From positions 2,480,001-2,544,000 of the forward strand of contig NZ_JBMHJM010000001.1 of assembly GCF_049747295.1 (NCBI RefSeq): a stretch of 64,000 nt of DNA, written 5' to 3'. The notes under the pieces are model-generated. The model ran no database searches. It was given only the letters and a program-made list of their open reading frames with translations, and was not told the DNA's origin. Shown here in pieces: positions 8,211-16,662 of the stretch. Origin of the DNA: Afipia sp049747295 (GTDB lineage: Bacteria; Pseudomonadota; Alphaproteobacteria; Rhizobiales; Xanthobacteraceae). The translations under genes and the position numbers were made by a program. How positions within the stretch are numbered: the stretch's first letter is position 1; each line of letters begins with the position of its first letter.

Positions 8211-8804
8211 TCACGAGCGGGCGTTCAGCGCCTTCTCGATCTCGGTCTTCAGGACGCCTTTGATGTTGTCCGGCGTGATCGGACCGATCAGCTTGTAGAC
8301 GATGGTGCCGTCACGTCCGATCACGAACGTTTCGGGGACGCCGTAGACGCCCCATTCGATCGCGGCGCGGCCATTGGCATCTACGCCAACCGCGTTGAAG
8401 GGATTGCCGTAGCGGCCGAGGAAACGGCGGGCGTTGTCGTCGGCGTCCTTGTAGTTGATGCCGATGACTTTAATGCGCTTGTCCTGCGCCAGCTGCAGCA
8501 GAAGCGGGGCTTCGTCATGACACGGCACGCACCACGAGGCCCAGACGTTGACGACGCTGACCTGTCCCTTGAACGAGGCCGGATCGAGCCCCGGCACCTG
8601 CGCGCCATCGGCCGTCAGTCCCTGCAGGCCAGGCAGGCTGGTCTGCGGAGCGGGGTGGCCGATCAAGGCCGAAGGAATGCGCGAAGGATCGCCGGAGCCG
8701 AGCCTGAACCAGAACAGGCCGGCGAGCAGTGCGAAGACGATCAGCGGCAGGGCCACCAACCATGACCGCCGTGGCTGACGTGTGGAGGGCGTGTCGGTGC
8801 TCAT
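8211..8804 (-). CDS. ccmG: Thiol:disulfide interchange protein CcmG/DsbE
   Basis: A membrane-anchored, periplasm-facing thioredoxin that reduces apocytochrome c so haem can be attached. It has 197 residues: an N-terminal anchor at about 14-35, then a thioredoxin domain with the active site WCVPC (C92 and C95) after SVVNVWAS. The acidic, proline-containing segments usual for CcmG follow (GVYGVPETFVIGRDG). The start ATG at 8804 shares an ATGA overlap with the stop of ccmD, so the two are translationally coupled. This is the last gene of the ccmA-B-C-D-G operon. Confidence 0.93.
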   Translation of the reverse strand: MSTDTPSTRQPRRSWLVALPLIVFALLAGLFWFRLGSGDPSRIPSALIGHPAPQTSLPGLQGLTADGAQVPGLDPASFKGQVSVVNVWASWCVPCHDEAPLLLQLAQDKRIKVIGINYKDADDNARRFLGRYGNPFNAVGVDANGRAAIEWGVYGVPETFVIGRDGTIVYKLIGPITPDNIKGVLKTEIEKALNARS

Positions 8805-8980
8805 GATGATTCGCCGGATCGTTGCGCCGAGCGGCGCGTCACGCCGCTGGCTTCGAGATTGCGCAACGCCTGCTTCTGCTGGCGGAAGTCGAGGGCGATC
8901 CAAACAATCAGCGCTACGACGACGAATGCCACAAGTCCGTAAGACGTGACGATGAATGATGCATAGGGACCGAGCGACAT
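8801..8980 (-). CDS. ccmD: Haem exporter protein D (CcmD), small membrane protein
   Basis: A 59-codon gene between ccmC and ccmG. It reads MSLGPYASFIVTSYG, then one membrane span (LVAFVVVALIVWIALDF) and a basic cytoplasmic tail with RQQKQALRNLE. This is the CcmD pattern: GPYASFIxxSY before the helix and a charged RxxxLRxLE tail. CcmD helps release haem-loaded CcmE from the CcmABC complex. It starts 4 bp after the ccmC stop, and its TGA overlaps the ccmG start. Its size makes it easy to miss in automatic annotation. Confidence 0.9.
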   Translation of the reverse strand: MSLGPYASFIVTSYGLVAFVVVALIVWIALDFRQQKQALRNLEASGVTRRSAQRSGESS

Positions 8981-8984
8981 GAGA

Positions 8985-9716
8985 TCAGGCGCCCTGCTTG
9001 CTGGCTTGCATCATCTGCAGCGACCGCACACGCCGCCTCAATACCTCGTTGCGCATCGCTGCGAGATGCAATGTCAGGAACAAAAATGAAAATGCCACAG
9101 CCATGATCAGCAACGGAATGAGAAACGCGCGGTCCAGGGTCGACCCACCCATGCGGATCACCGACGCGCCCTGATGCAGCGTATTCCACCAGTCGACCGA
9201 GAACTTGATGATCGGAATGTTGATGGCTCCGACCAGCGTCAGAATCGCAGCTGCCCGTGCCGCGCGCGACGGGTCTTCCACTGCGCGCCAGAGCGCCATG
9301 ATGCCGAGGTACATGAGAAACAGGATCAAGACCGAAGTCAGCCGGGCATCCCACTCCCAATAGGTGCCCCACATGGGCCGGCCCCATAGCGATCCGGTGA
9401 CGAGCGCAAGAAATGTGAAAGACGCCCCGATGGGGGCCGCGGCCTTGGCCGCGACGTCGGCAAGGGGATGCCGCCAAACCAGCGTGCCGAGCGCGGCGAT
9501 GCTCATCACGCCCCAGACGAACATCGACAGCCACGCGTTCGGGACGTGGATGAACATGATCTTCACCGTCGCGCCTTGCTGATAATCGTCGGGTGCGAGC
9601 GCTGACTGATAGAGGCCGATGGCCAGCAGGATCGCCGTCAGGGCGGACAGCCATGGCAACACGCGTTCCGTCAGAGCAAGGAACCGTGTCGGATTAGCAA
9701 GGTCGATCAGCTTCAT
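8985..9716 (-). CDS. ccmC: Haem exporter membrane protein CcmC
   Basis: A six-span inner-membrane protein that presents haem to CcmE during cytochrome c maturation. The tryptophan-rich haem-handling motif is intact (WGTYWEWDARLTS), as is SVDWWNTLHQGAS later in the protein. The start ATG at 9716 gives MKLIDLANPTRFL and a 243-residue product. Upstream in-frame codons would add a basic, non-conserved leader and were not used. About 94 bp separate it from ccmB, a longer gap than between the other ccm genes. Confidence 0.94.
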   Translation of the reverse strand: MKLIDLANPTRFLALTERVLPWLSALTAILLAIGLYQSALAPDDYQQGATVKIMFIHVPNAWLSMFVWGVMSIAALGTLVWRHPLADVAAKAAAPIGASFTFLALVTGSLWGRPMWGTYWEWDARLTSVLILFLMYLGIMALWRAVEDPSRAARAAAILTLVGAINIPIIKFSVDWWNTLHQGASVIRMGGSTLDRAFLIPLLIMAVAFSFLFLTLHLAAMRNEVLRRRVRSLQMMQASKQGA

Positions 9717-9810
9717 AGCGTTCCTGATAATCGTGACGAGTGTGGCACGCAATGCATCCCGATGATGCCGCTGGTGCCTCCGCAAGAGTTGATAGCGGCG
9801 TCATGTGACA

Positions 9811-10479
9811 TCAATCCAGCCCCTGTCGCAGGCTGGCCGCCGCGGCGAATGGCCCGACCACGAAACTGACAAGAGACAAGGCGCAAAGGATCGAAAACGG
9901 CGTGCCGAACGGTGCTGAGCCGCTGATGGCGGCGTTCGACGCTGCGACCCCGAAGATCAAGACGGGAATCGACAATGGCAACACGACCACCGCGAGCAAA
10001 AGGCCGCCCCGTCGTAGCGTGACCGCGAGCCCGGCCCCGATCATGCCGATAAAGGTCAGGGCCGGTGTTCCCACCAGCAGCGTCAACATGACAGCGAACG
10101 TTGCTTGCGCGTCCAGATTCAGCAGAATTCCGGCCAAAGGCGTCGCAACGATCAGCGGAATGCCGGCAGCGAGCCAGTGCGCAATGGCCTTGGCGGCGCA
10201 TGTCAGCTCCAGCGGCGTGCGACTCATGGCGATGACGTCGAGCGAGCCGTCATCCTGGTCTGCGGTAAACAGGCGGTCGAGGGTCAAAAGGCTCGCCAGC
10301 ATGGCGCCGAGCCAGAGAATCGCCGGGCCGATGCGCTTCAAGAGCGCCAGATCCGGCCCAAGCGCGAAAGGCATCACCACCACAACGGTGACGAAGAACA
10401 ACACGCCGATCAGCGCACCGCCGCCGGCGCGGAGCGCGATCCGGATATCGCGGCGAATCAGGGCGGCCAACGCCGTCAT
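9811..10479 (-). CDS. ccmB: Haem exporter permease CcmB
   Basis: A 222-residue integral membrane subunit of the CcmAB ABC complex, which drives release of holo-CcmE. It has the N-terminal RRDIRIALRAGG cytoplasmic segment, six predicted spans, and conserved DQDDGSLDVIAMSRTPLE. The start codon overlaps the ccmA stop by 4 bp (10476-10479), the usual coupling for an ATPase-permease pair. Confidence 0.93.
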   Translation of the reverse strand: MTALAALIRRDIRIALRAGGGALIGVLFFVTVVVVMPFALGPDLALLKRIGPAILWLGAMLASLLTLDRLFTADQDDGSLDVIAMSRTPLELTCAAKAIAHWLAAGIPLIVATPLAGILLNLDAQATFAVMLTLLVGTPALTFIGMIGAGLAVTLRRGGLLLAVVVLPLSIPVLIFGVAASNAAISGSAPFGTPFSILCALSLVSFVVGPFAAAASLRQGLD

Positions 10480-11075
10480 GTGGCGCCTCCGATCCGGAGT
10501 TGGCGCGCGGCATCGAGTTCGACATGGGTGGCGGCCACGATCAGGCCGCCGGTCTGCTGGTGACTGGCCATCACTCCCGCGATCATCGCCTGGCCGCTGG
10601 TGTCGAGGGCCGTGGTGGGTTCATCGAGCAGCCAGACCGGACGTTTGACGACGAGGAGCCGCGCGATCGACAGCCGCTTGCGTTGGCCGGCGGACAAATA
10701 GGCCGCGGGCAGATGGGCGGCATGGGCAAGCCCGACCGCTTCAAGGCTCGCACGTGAGCCGGCCGCCTCACCGCCGAGAAAATCACGCCAGAAATCGAGA
10801 TTTTCCAGCACGGTGAGAGACGGCTTCAGCGCGTCCCGGTGACCGAGATAGTGGACTTGCTCGGCCACTGTGAGTTCCTGCTCGCCGCCCTCGAGGCTGA
10901 TGCTGCCGTCGGCAATCTGCAGAAGACCCGCGATCATCCGCAGCAGAGAGGATTTGCCCGCACCGTTCGGGCCAACCACGGCAAGCGCCTCTCCGGCGGC
11001 CACCGTAAAATCGAGATCTGCGAAGATCTCGCGCCCACCTCGCACACATCTCAAACCGCGCCCCGATAGCCTCAT
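10476..11075 (-). CDS. ccmA: Cytochrome c biogenesis ATP-binding protein CcmA
   Basis: The ATPase of the CcmAB complex, 199 residues. Walker A is GPNGAGKSSLL, the signature is LSAGQRKRLSIARLL, and Walker B is PVWLLDEPTTALD. It is the first gene of ccmA-B-C-D-G and is divergent from acnA. A product of about 200 residues is normal for CcmA. Confidence 0.94.
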   Translation of the reverse strand: MRLSGRGLRCVRGGREIFADLDFTVAAGEALAVVGPNGAGKSSLLRMIAGLLQIADGSISLEGGEQELTVAEQVHYLGHRDALKPSLTVLENLDFWRDFLGGEAAGSRASLEAVGLAHAAHLPAAYLSAGQRKRLSIARLLVVKRPVWLLDEPTTALDTSGQAMIAGVMASHQQTGGLIVAATHVELDAARQLRIGGAT

Positions 11076-11315
11076 AGTGCGGAACCAATGACCTCAATGG
11101 AGAAGGGTCGGCGTCTGGGCGAACGCAGACGAGATGAGCAGACAATCCATAGCGTGTGTGGTGGACAGACTGGAAAGATTCTATAAAACCGGAACTTGAT
11201 GCAGCACACAATCAACCCCTGCAGACCGCCCGGTCCAGCCCCATTTACTCTGCCTCGGACGGTATCTCGATACCTTTCATCGGGTGTCTCCAACTTCTGA
11301 ATCGGGATCGCTCAC

Positions 11316-14036
11316 ATGCCCTCGCTCGATAGCTTCAAATGCCAGAAAACCCTCAAGGTTGGCGCGAAAACATACGTTTATTACAGCCTGCCCACCGCCG
11401 AAAAGAACGGCCTCAAGGGTATTTCGAAGCTGCCTTACTCGATGAAGGTGCTGCTCGAAAACATGCTCCGCAACGAGGATGACCGCACGGTCAAGAAGGC
11501 CGACATCGTCGCCTTCTCGCAGTGGGCCCGGAAGAAGACTCTCGAGCATGAAATCGCATTCCGTCCGGCCCGCGTGCTGATGCAGGACTTCACCGGCGTG
11601 CCGGCCGTGGTCGATCTGGCCGCCATGCGCAACGCGATGAAGGCCCTCGGCGGCGATGCCGAAAAGATCAACCCGCTGGTGCCGGTCGATCTGGTGATCG
11701 ACCACTCGGTGATCGTGAACTTCTTCGGGGACAACAAGGCCTTCGGGAAGAACGTCGCGGAAGAATACAAGCAGAACCAGGAACGTTATGAATTCCTGAA
11801 GTGGGGCCAGAAGGCGTTTTCGAACTTCTCCGTGGTGCCGCCCGGCACAGGTATCTGCCACCAAGTCAATCTCGAATACCTGGCCCAGACCGTCTGGACC
11901 AAGAAAGAGAAGCTCAAGGTCGGCAAGAAGACCGGCACCTTCGAAGTGGCCTATCCCGATTCGCTGGTCGGCACCGATTCGCACACCACCATGGTCAACG
12001 GCCTTGCCGTGCTCGGCTGGGGCGTCGGCGGCATCGAAGCAGAAGCCGCGATGCTCGGCCAGCCGCTCTCGATGCTGCTGCCCGACGTGGTTGGCTTCAA
12101 GCTCAAGGGCAAACTCCGCGAGGGCGTGACCTCCACCGACCTCGTGCTCACCGTCACCCAGATGCTGCGCAAGCTCGGCGTGGTCGGCAAGTTTGTCGAA
12201 TTCTATGGCCCCGGCCTCGATTTCCTCTCGGTCGCCGACAAGGCGACGATCGGCAACATGGCTCCGGAATACGGTGCCACCTGCGGCTTCTTCCCGGTGG
12301 ACAAGGCAGCGCTCGACTATCTCAAGACATCGGGCCGTGCGGCAGCGCGTGTCGCCTTGGTTGAAAAATATGCCAAGGCGCAGGGCCTGTTCCGCACGTC
12401 CGCCAGTAAGGACCCGGTCTTCACCGAGACCCTCGTGCTCGACTTGAAGGACGTGCAACCTTCACTCGCCGGTCCGAAGCGTCCGGAAGGCCGTGTGGCA
12501 CTGGAATCCGTCGCAAGCGGTTTCGAAACCGCACTCACCAATGAGTACAAGAAGCCAAACGATCACGATCAGCGCTTCGCCGTCGAAGGCCGCACGCATG
12601 ACTTGGGCCACGGTGACGTGGTGATCGCTGCGATCACCTCCTGCACCAACACCTCGAACCCAAGCGTTCTGATCGCCGCTGGATTGCTGGCCCGCAAGGC
12701 TGCAGCCAAGGGCCTGAAAGCCAAGCCTTGGGTGAAGACGTCGCTCGCTCCGGGCAGCCAGGTGGTCGCCGAGTATCTGGCGAATTCCGGTCTGCAGAAG
12801 GATCTCGACGCGGTTGGCTTCAACCTCGTCGGCTTCGGCTGCACCACCTGCATCGGCAACTCCGGTCCGCTGCCGGAAGAAATTTCGAAGACGATCAATG
12901 ACAATGGCATCGTGGCCGCTGCCGTGCTGTCGGGTAACCGCAACTTCGAAGGCCGCGTGTCGCCGGACGTCCAGGCCAACTATCTCGCCTCGCCGCCGCT
13001 CGTGGTGGCTCATGCGCTTGCCGGCACGGTGACGAAGAATCTCGACACGGATCCGATCGGCACCGGCAAGGACGGCAAGCCGGTCTATCTCAAGGACATC
13101 TGGCCGACGTCGACGGAAATCAACGCCTTCATCAAGAAGTACGTCACCTCGACGATCTTCAAGAAGAAGTACGCCGATGTGTTCAAGGGCGACACCAACT
13201 GGCGCAAGATCAAGACCACGACGAGCGACACTTACAAGTGGAACATGAGCTCGACGTATGTGCAGAATCCACCCTACTTCGAAGGCATGAAGATGGAGCC
13301 CGAGCCGACGACCGATATCGTCGAGGCACGCATCCTTGCCATGTTCGGTGACAAGATCACCACCGACCACATCTCACCGGCAGGTTCGATCAAGCTGACC
13401 TCGCCGGCAGGCAAGTATCTCTCCGAGCATCAGGTGCGGCCGGCCGACTTCAACCAGTACGGCACGCGGCGCGGCAACCACGAAGTGATGATGCGCGGGA
13501 CGTTCGCCAACATCCGCATCAAGAACCACATGCTGCAGGGCGCTGACGGAAACATTCCGGAAGGCGGCTTGACCAAGCACTGGCCCGACGGCGAACAGAT
13601 GTCGATCTACGATGCCGCGATGAAGTACCAGGAGGAGCAGGTGCCGCTCGTGGTGTTCGCAGGTGCGGAATACGGCAATGGATCGTCGCGCGACTGGGCG
13701 GCCAAGGGCACGCGTCTGCTCGGCGTCCGCGCAGTGATTGCCCAAAGCTTCGAACGCATCCATCGTTCGAACCTGGTGGGCATGGGCGTGTTGCCGCTGA
13801 CCTTCGAAGACGGAGCGTCGTGGCAGTCGATCGGCTTGAAGGGCGACGAAAAGGTCACCATTCGCGGCCTTCAGGGCGATCTCCGGCCGCGGCAGAAGCT
13901 GACGGCGGAAATCGTCGATGCCGGCGGTTCGCTGAAGAATGTTTCGCTGCTTTGCCGCATCGATACGCTCGACGAGCTCGAATATTACCGCAACGGCGGC
14001 ATCCTGCATTACGTGCTGCGCAAGCTGGCCGCGTAA
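11316..14036 (+). CDS. acnA: Aconitate hydratase A
   Basis: Isomerises citrate to isocitrate in the TCA cycle using a [4Fe-4S] cluster. The 906-residue length and motif order are those of the AcnA/IRP class. Cluster ligands are the cysteine in TSCTNTSNPS near residue 442 and the pair in GCTTCIGNSG near 508 and 511. Substrate loops GTDSHTTM and YGNGSSRDWAAKG are present, and a swivel domain follows. The 240-bp divergent region shared with ccmA has a short inverted repeat (GGTAT / ATACC at 11261-11274), but I could not assign a regulator. A terminator follows 60 bp after the stop. Confidence 0.96.
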   Translation: MPSLDSFKCQKTLKVGAKTYVYYSLPTAEKNGLKGISKLPYSMKVLLENMLRNEDDRTVKKADIVAFSQWARKKTLEHEIAFRPARVLMQDFTGVPAVVDLAAMRNAMKALGGDAEKINPLVPVDLVIDHSVIVNFFGDNKAFGKNVAEEYKQNQERYEFLKWGQKAFSNFSVVPPGTGICHQVNLEYLAQTVWTKKEKLKVGKKTGTFEVAYPDSLVGTDSHTTMVNGLAVLGWGVGGIEAEAAMLGQPLSMLLPDVVGFKLKGKLREGVTSTDLVLTVTQMLRKLGVVGKFVEFYGPGLDFLSVADKATIGNMAPEYGATCGFFPVDKAALDYLKTSGRAAARVALVEKYAKAQGLFRTSASKDPVFTETLVLDLKDVQPSLAGPKRPEGRVALESVASGFETALTNEYKKPNDHDQRFAVEGRTHDLGHGDVVIAAITSCTNTSNPSVLIAAGLLARKAAAKGLKAKPWVKTSLAPGSQVVAEYLANSGLQKDLDAVGFNLVGFGCTTCIGNSGPLPEEISKTINDNGIVAAAVLSGNRNFEGRVSPDVQANYLASPPLVVAHALAGTVTKNLDTDPIGTGKDGKPVYLKDIWPTSTEINAFIKKYVTSTIFKKKYADVFKGDTNWRKIKTTTSDTYKWNMSSTYVQNPPYFEGMKMEPEPTTDIVEARILAMFGDKITTDHISPAGSIKLTSPAGKYLSEHQVRPADFNQYGTRRGNHEVMMRGTFANIRIKNHMLQGADGNIPEGGLTKHWPDGEQMSIYDAAMKYQEEQVPLVVFAGAEYGNGSSRDWAAKGTRLLGVRAVIAQSFERIHRSNLVGMGVLPLTFEDGASWQSIGLKGDEKVTIRGLQGDLRPRQKLTAEIVDAGGSLKNVSLLCRIDTLDELEYYRNGGILHYVLRKLAA

Positions 14037-14094
14037 TAGGGCTTGCCAACGCAACCGTGAACGGGCTCACTGCGACGTGAGTAGAAGCTTAAGG

Positions 14095-14122
14095 GAAGGC
14101 GGCCTATCACAGGGCCGCCTTC
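14095..14122 (+). terminator. Hairpin terminator after acnA
   Basis: Perfect 10-bp arms GAAGGCGGCC and GGCCGCCTTC enclose an 8-base loop, followed by a short pyrimidine run (TTCG). It lies 60 bp past the acnA stop and 35 bp before the next start codon, so it probably ends the acnA transcript. Confidence 0.75.
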
Positions 14123-14156
14123 TTCGTAAGGCAACTGAGTCAAAATAGGATGCGAC

Positions 14157-14933
14157 GTGGCTTATCGGGATTCCAGTGCTGATGCGAAAGCGGCGGGCAA
14201 ACTTGCCCAGCTGTCGTGTCTGCTTGGAGTCTGTATGGTTTTTGCCGCGGTTACGCCTGCTGGAGCAGAACCGCGTGCGGTGGTTGAACTGTTTACCTCG
14301 CAAGGGTGCTCCTCATGTCCCCCTGCAGACAAGGTTCTGGGTGATCTCAGCAAGGATCCCTCTGTCATCGCATTGAGTTTGCCGATCGATTACTGGGACT
14401 ATCTCGGTTGGAAGGACACGCTGGCGGACTCTCGTTTCAGCGCGCGTCAAAAAGCTTATTCGCACGTCCGAGGCGATCGTGGTGTCTATACGCCGCAGGC
14501 CATCGTCAACGGCTCTGCGAACGTCCTTGGCAGTGACAAGGCCGGTATTGAAACTGCAGTCAGCCGGACAAAGGGCGTCGATGGTGCGATGTCGGTGCCT
14601 GTGACGATGACGAGGTCTGGTAAGCAAATCAACGTATCGGTCGCGGCCTCGGATACCGCGGGTCGAAGCGGTGAAGTTTGGATCTGCGCGGTGTCGAAGG
14701 CGGTTCCGATTACAATCGCGAAGGGTGAAAACCGCGGACATCAGATCACGTATCACAACGTGGTACGGAATATGCTGAAGGTCGGCGACTGGAACGGCAG
14801 CGCGAATAGCTGGAGCGTGCCGATCGAGAACATCGCGCGTGATGGCGTCGATGCCGCCGCCGTGTACGTTCAGGACGGCAATCGCGACAAGCCCGGACCG
14901 ATGCTCGGCGCGGCCTTTACCTCCCTTAACTAA
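14157..14933 (+). CDS. DUF1223 thioredoxin-like exported protein
   Basis: A 258-residue protein of the DUF1223 family, of unknown function but with a thioredoxin-type fold. A long N-region leads to a signal peptide (LLGVCMVFAAVTPAGA). The family hallmark ELFTSQGCSSCPPAD follows, with a C51-x-x-C54 pair that could be redox-active. Later come LPIDYWDYLGWKDTLAD and GVYTPQAIVNG, both typical. The start is GTG at 14157 with an AATAGGA ribosome binding site 6 bases upstream; a nearby ATG at 14150 is out of frame and soon meets a stop. A periplasmic location is inferred. Confidence 0.85.
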   Translation: MAYRDSSADAKAAGKLAQLSCLLGVCMVFAAVTPAGAEPRAVVELFTSQGCSSCPPADKVLGDLSKDPSVIALSLPIDYWDYLGWKDTLADSRFSARQKAYSHVRGDRGVYTPQAIVNGSANVLGSDKAGIETAVSRTKGVDGAMSVPVTMTRSGKQINVSVAASDTAGRSGEVWICAVSKAVPITIAKGENRGHQITYHNVVRNMLKVGDWNGSANSWSVPIENIARDGVDAAAVYVQDGNRDKPGPMLGAAFTSLN

Positions 14934-15052
14934 ATCAGAAATTTTTCAGTCGTGAGCGCGAGGCTGCAAGTGGCCTGGGCAGCAGGCTGTTACCTGCAAC
15001 AGCTTCGGTGAATTCTTTCCTATGCAAAGCAAGGCGAGGACGATTGGCCTGC

Positions 15053-15080
15053 CAACAAAAAAGGCCAGCTTTCGCTGGCC
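15053..15080 (-). terminator. Strong minus-strand terminator with no protein gene upstream
   Basis: The arms GGCCAGC and GCTGGCC enclose a 4-base loop. Read on the minus strand, the hairpin is followed by TTTTTTGTT. The plus strand lacks a U-tract. The nearest minus-strand gene upstream ends about 970 bp away beyond two repeat pairs, so the terminator probably serves a short RNA. Confidence 0.75.
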
Positions 15081-15144
15081 GGAAGGATTGGGGATCTACC
15101 TGACTGCGAATTAGACCCGATCCTATCGACCCCGGGGGGCTGGG
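15053..15144 (-). ncRNA. Candidate small RNA ending at an orphan terminator
   Basis: The orphan minus-strand terminator is preceded by about 65 bases that can self-pair: GGATC and GATCC flank a loop, and CCCCCC faces GGGG. A possible promoter reads TTGACC at 15174-15179, then 17 bases, then GATTCC; the -10 is weak. The start near 15144 is inferred from this spacing. No similarity to 6S RNA, SRP RNA or tmRNA was recognised. Confidence 0.35.
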
Positions 15145-15281
15145 GGCTGAGGAATCCGGTGCCAAAAGGACCGGGTCAACGCAGTGCAGTGTTATTCGCA
15201 GCCCAGCACGGCGGCGTATGGGCCGAATTCAGGCAGCATTATGATTTCGACTAACTTGCGTGTGATAACTCGTTGAGCAGC

Positions 15282-15358
15282 CTCGTGGTCCGATTTTAGC
15301 ATTCGCATCCTGTTACCGCAGGCACCTCTTGCGAATGTTGGAATCGCAGGACCACTAG
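15282..15358. repeat. Palindromic repeat, copy 2A (diverged)
   Basis: A hairpin with the same layout as copy 1A. The outer arms are CTCGTGGTCC and GGACCACTAG and the inner arms contain GCATTCGCA and TGCGAATGT. The bulge on the 3' side is GCA rather than AAA, and the left end has changed from CTAG to CTCG. It is followed by copy 2B after 13 bp. Confidence 0.72.
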
Positions 15359-15371
15359 AAATTGTAAGTTT

Positions 15372-15440
15372 CGAGTTTGGAGTTTGACATTCGCTTACCT
15401 GCGGCCCGGTGAATCGCGAATGTCAAATCCACTCCACTCG
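15372..15440. repeat. Palindromic repeat, copy 2B (degenerate)
   Basis: This copy has the intact inner stem TTTGACATTCGC / GCGAATGTCAAA. Its outer arms are eroded to CGAGT and ACTCG and no CTAG end remains. Its position 13 bp after copy 2A identifies it as the B partner. It is the oldest-looking member in the window. Confidence 0.6.
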
Positions 15441-15517
15441 CTGTTCCAATGGCTATTTCAAGCTTGCAGGTCCCGGCAGACCGGAGGACTATGTCGGTTA
15501 AGTGACAGGAGGCGCCG

Positions 15518-15889
15518 ATGAATCCGATATCAGGGGATACAGACCCAAGCGAGACCCGGGGGCAGGAGCGCAGCAGCACCACACCGCTCCCGCCCCAGAA
15601 TGTCACGTTCAACCGCCTCGAACTGAATCGCATCCTCAACCTCTACGGGCGCATGGTCGCCGACGGTGAATGGCGTGACTACGCCATCGACTTTCTGAAG
15701 GACCGGGCGGTGTTTTCGATTTTCCGCCGAGCTTCGGAAGTGCCGATCTATCGCATCGAGAAAGACCCGCGCCTGGCGCGCAAGCAGGGTGCTTACAGCG
15801 TGATCGCGGCCAGTGGACAAATTCTCCGCCGGGGTCACGAACTGGAACGCGTGCTGCTGGTCATTGACCGCAAGCTGGCACTGGTGTGA
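15518..15889 (+). CDS. DUF2794 domain-containing protein
   Basis: A 123-residue cytoplasmic protein of the DUF2794 family, found mostly in alphaproteobacteria and of unknown function. After a variable Ser/Thr/Pro-rich start it has the conserved core VTFNRLELNRILNLYG, then GEWRDYAIDFLKDRAVFSIF and PIYRIEKDPRL. The ATG has an excellent ribosome binding site (AGGAGG, 6 bases upstream). Repeat copy 3A begins two bases after its stop codon. Confidence 0.85.
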   Translation: MNPISGDTDPSETRGQERSSTTPLPPQNVTFNRLELNRILNLYGRMVADGEWRDYAIDFLKDRAVFSIFRRASEVPIYRIEKDPRLARKQGAYSVIAASGQILRRGHELERVLLVIDRKLALV

Positions 15890-15891
15890 GC

Positions 15892-15967
15892 CTGGTGTCC
15901 CGATTCGGAAGTTCGCACAGACGCGCGGCGTGCCCGGATGCGGACTTCGGAATCAAAGGGACACCGG
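15892..15967. repeat. Palindromic repeat, copy 3A
   Basis: A 76-bp hairpin with outer arms CTGGTGTCCC and GGGACACCGG and inner arms GATTCGGAAGTTCGCA and TGCGGACTTCGGAATC. AAA is unpaired on the 3' side. The ends have changed from CTAG to CTGG and CCGG together, which keeps the outer pairing. It starts two bases after the DUF2794 stop codon. Confidence 0.85.
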
Positions 15968-15980
15968 CAAGTCTATAATC

Positions 15981-16058
15981 CTGGTGCCGCTTTTGGATTT
16001 GAAGTCCTTCATCGCGCTTGGGACTTCACACGGAAGAATTTCAAATCCGCGGCGCTAG
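15981..16058. repeat. Palindromic repeat, copy 3B
   Basis: A 78-bp hairpin with outer arms CTGGTGCCGC and GCGGCGCTAG and inner arms GGATTTGAA and TTCAAATCC. TTT is unpaired on the 5' side. The right-hand CTAG provides the TAG stop codon of the GNAT gene read on the minus strand (16055-16057). Confidence 0.8.
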
Positions 16059-16582
16059 GCCGGAACGGTGGTGGCGCCGGCCCCCAGCGCGCGTTGCATC
16101 ATCACCGTATCGAGCCACCGCCCGAACTTGAACCCAACATCCGGGTGCGTGCCGATCATCTGGAATCCTGTCCGGGTGTGCAGGGCGACGGAGGCTGCAT
16201 TCGCGGAGTCGCCAATGACCGCGATCATTTGGCGATAACCTCGCGCCTCCGACTGCGCGATCAGCTCGATCATCAAGGCCGTTCCAATGCCGCGCCGATG
16301 GCTTGCAGGCGCCAGATAGACGGAATTTTCCACGGTGAAGCGGTAGGCAGGCCGGGGGCGATAAGGCCCCGCATAGGCATAGCCCACCACGTGTCCCTCG
16401 AGCGTCGCCACGAGATAGGGAAAGCCTGCTTCCTGAAGCGACGTGAAGCGCCGGGTCATTTCAGCGACATCCGGAGGGGTCAGTTCGAAGGTCGCGGTGC
16501 CGGTGCGGACCTCGTGGTCATAGATGCGGGTGATGGCAGGGATATCCGCCGGAGCGGCGGATCGGATCGCGGGATTCGACAT
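16055..16582 (-). CDS. GNAT N-acetyltransferase (phosphinothricin acetyltransferase-like)
   Basis: A 175-residue acetyl-CoA-dependent acetyltransferase. The N-terminus (IRSAAPADIPAITRIYDHEV) and ENSVYLAPASHRRGIGTALM, which contains the acetyl-CoA loop RRGIGTAL, match the Pat/Bar/YwnH type. HTRTGFQMIGTHPDVGFKFG is also typical. Such enzymes acetylate small amines such as phosphinothricin or methionine sulfoximine; the actual substrate here is unknown. The stop codon lies inside the terminal CTAG of repeat 3B, so the last codons were shaped by the repeat boundary. Confidence 0.85.
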   Translation of the reverse strand: MSNPAIRSAAPADIPAITRIYDHEVRTGTATFELTPPDVAEMTRRFTSLQEAGFPYLVATLEGHVVGYAYAGPYRPRPAYRFTVENSVYLAPASHRRGIGTALMIELIAQSEARGYRQMIAVIGDSANAASVALHTRTGFQMIGTHPDVGFKFGRWLDTVMMQRALGAGATTVPA

Positions 16583-16614
16583 GCGGGCAGCTTAATTTTG
16601 TAGTCCGCAAAACA

Positions 16615-16641
16615 AAAGCCCCGGCTTTTGGCCGGGGCTTT
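16615..16641 (-). terminator. Terminator after the Bax-inhibitor-1 gene
   Basis: Perfect 11-bp arms AAAGCCCCGGC and GCCGGGGCTTT enclose a 5-base loop. On the minus strand a T-rich run (TTTTGTTTT) follows. It lies 20 bp past the Bax-inhibitor-1 stop and before the GNAT gene. Confidence 0.85.
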
Positions 16642-16662
16642 CCGAAAATCGATCGATCCTGA

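Larger units (their letters stand above)
14934..15281. other. Intergenic region after the DUF1223 gene
   Basis: About 350 bp with no supported protein gene. It contains a minus-strand terminator and candidate small RNA (15053-15144). Otherwise there are only short, weak open frames. Confidence 0.45.

Noticed and set aside
11160..11200. An Irr/iron control box in the acnA-ccmA region
   Set aside because: The AGATTCTATAAAA stretch has only partial symmetry and does not match the ICE motif well enough to report.
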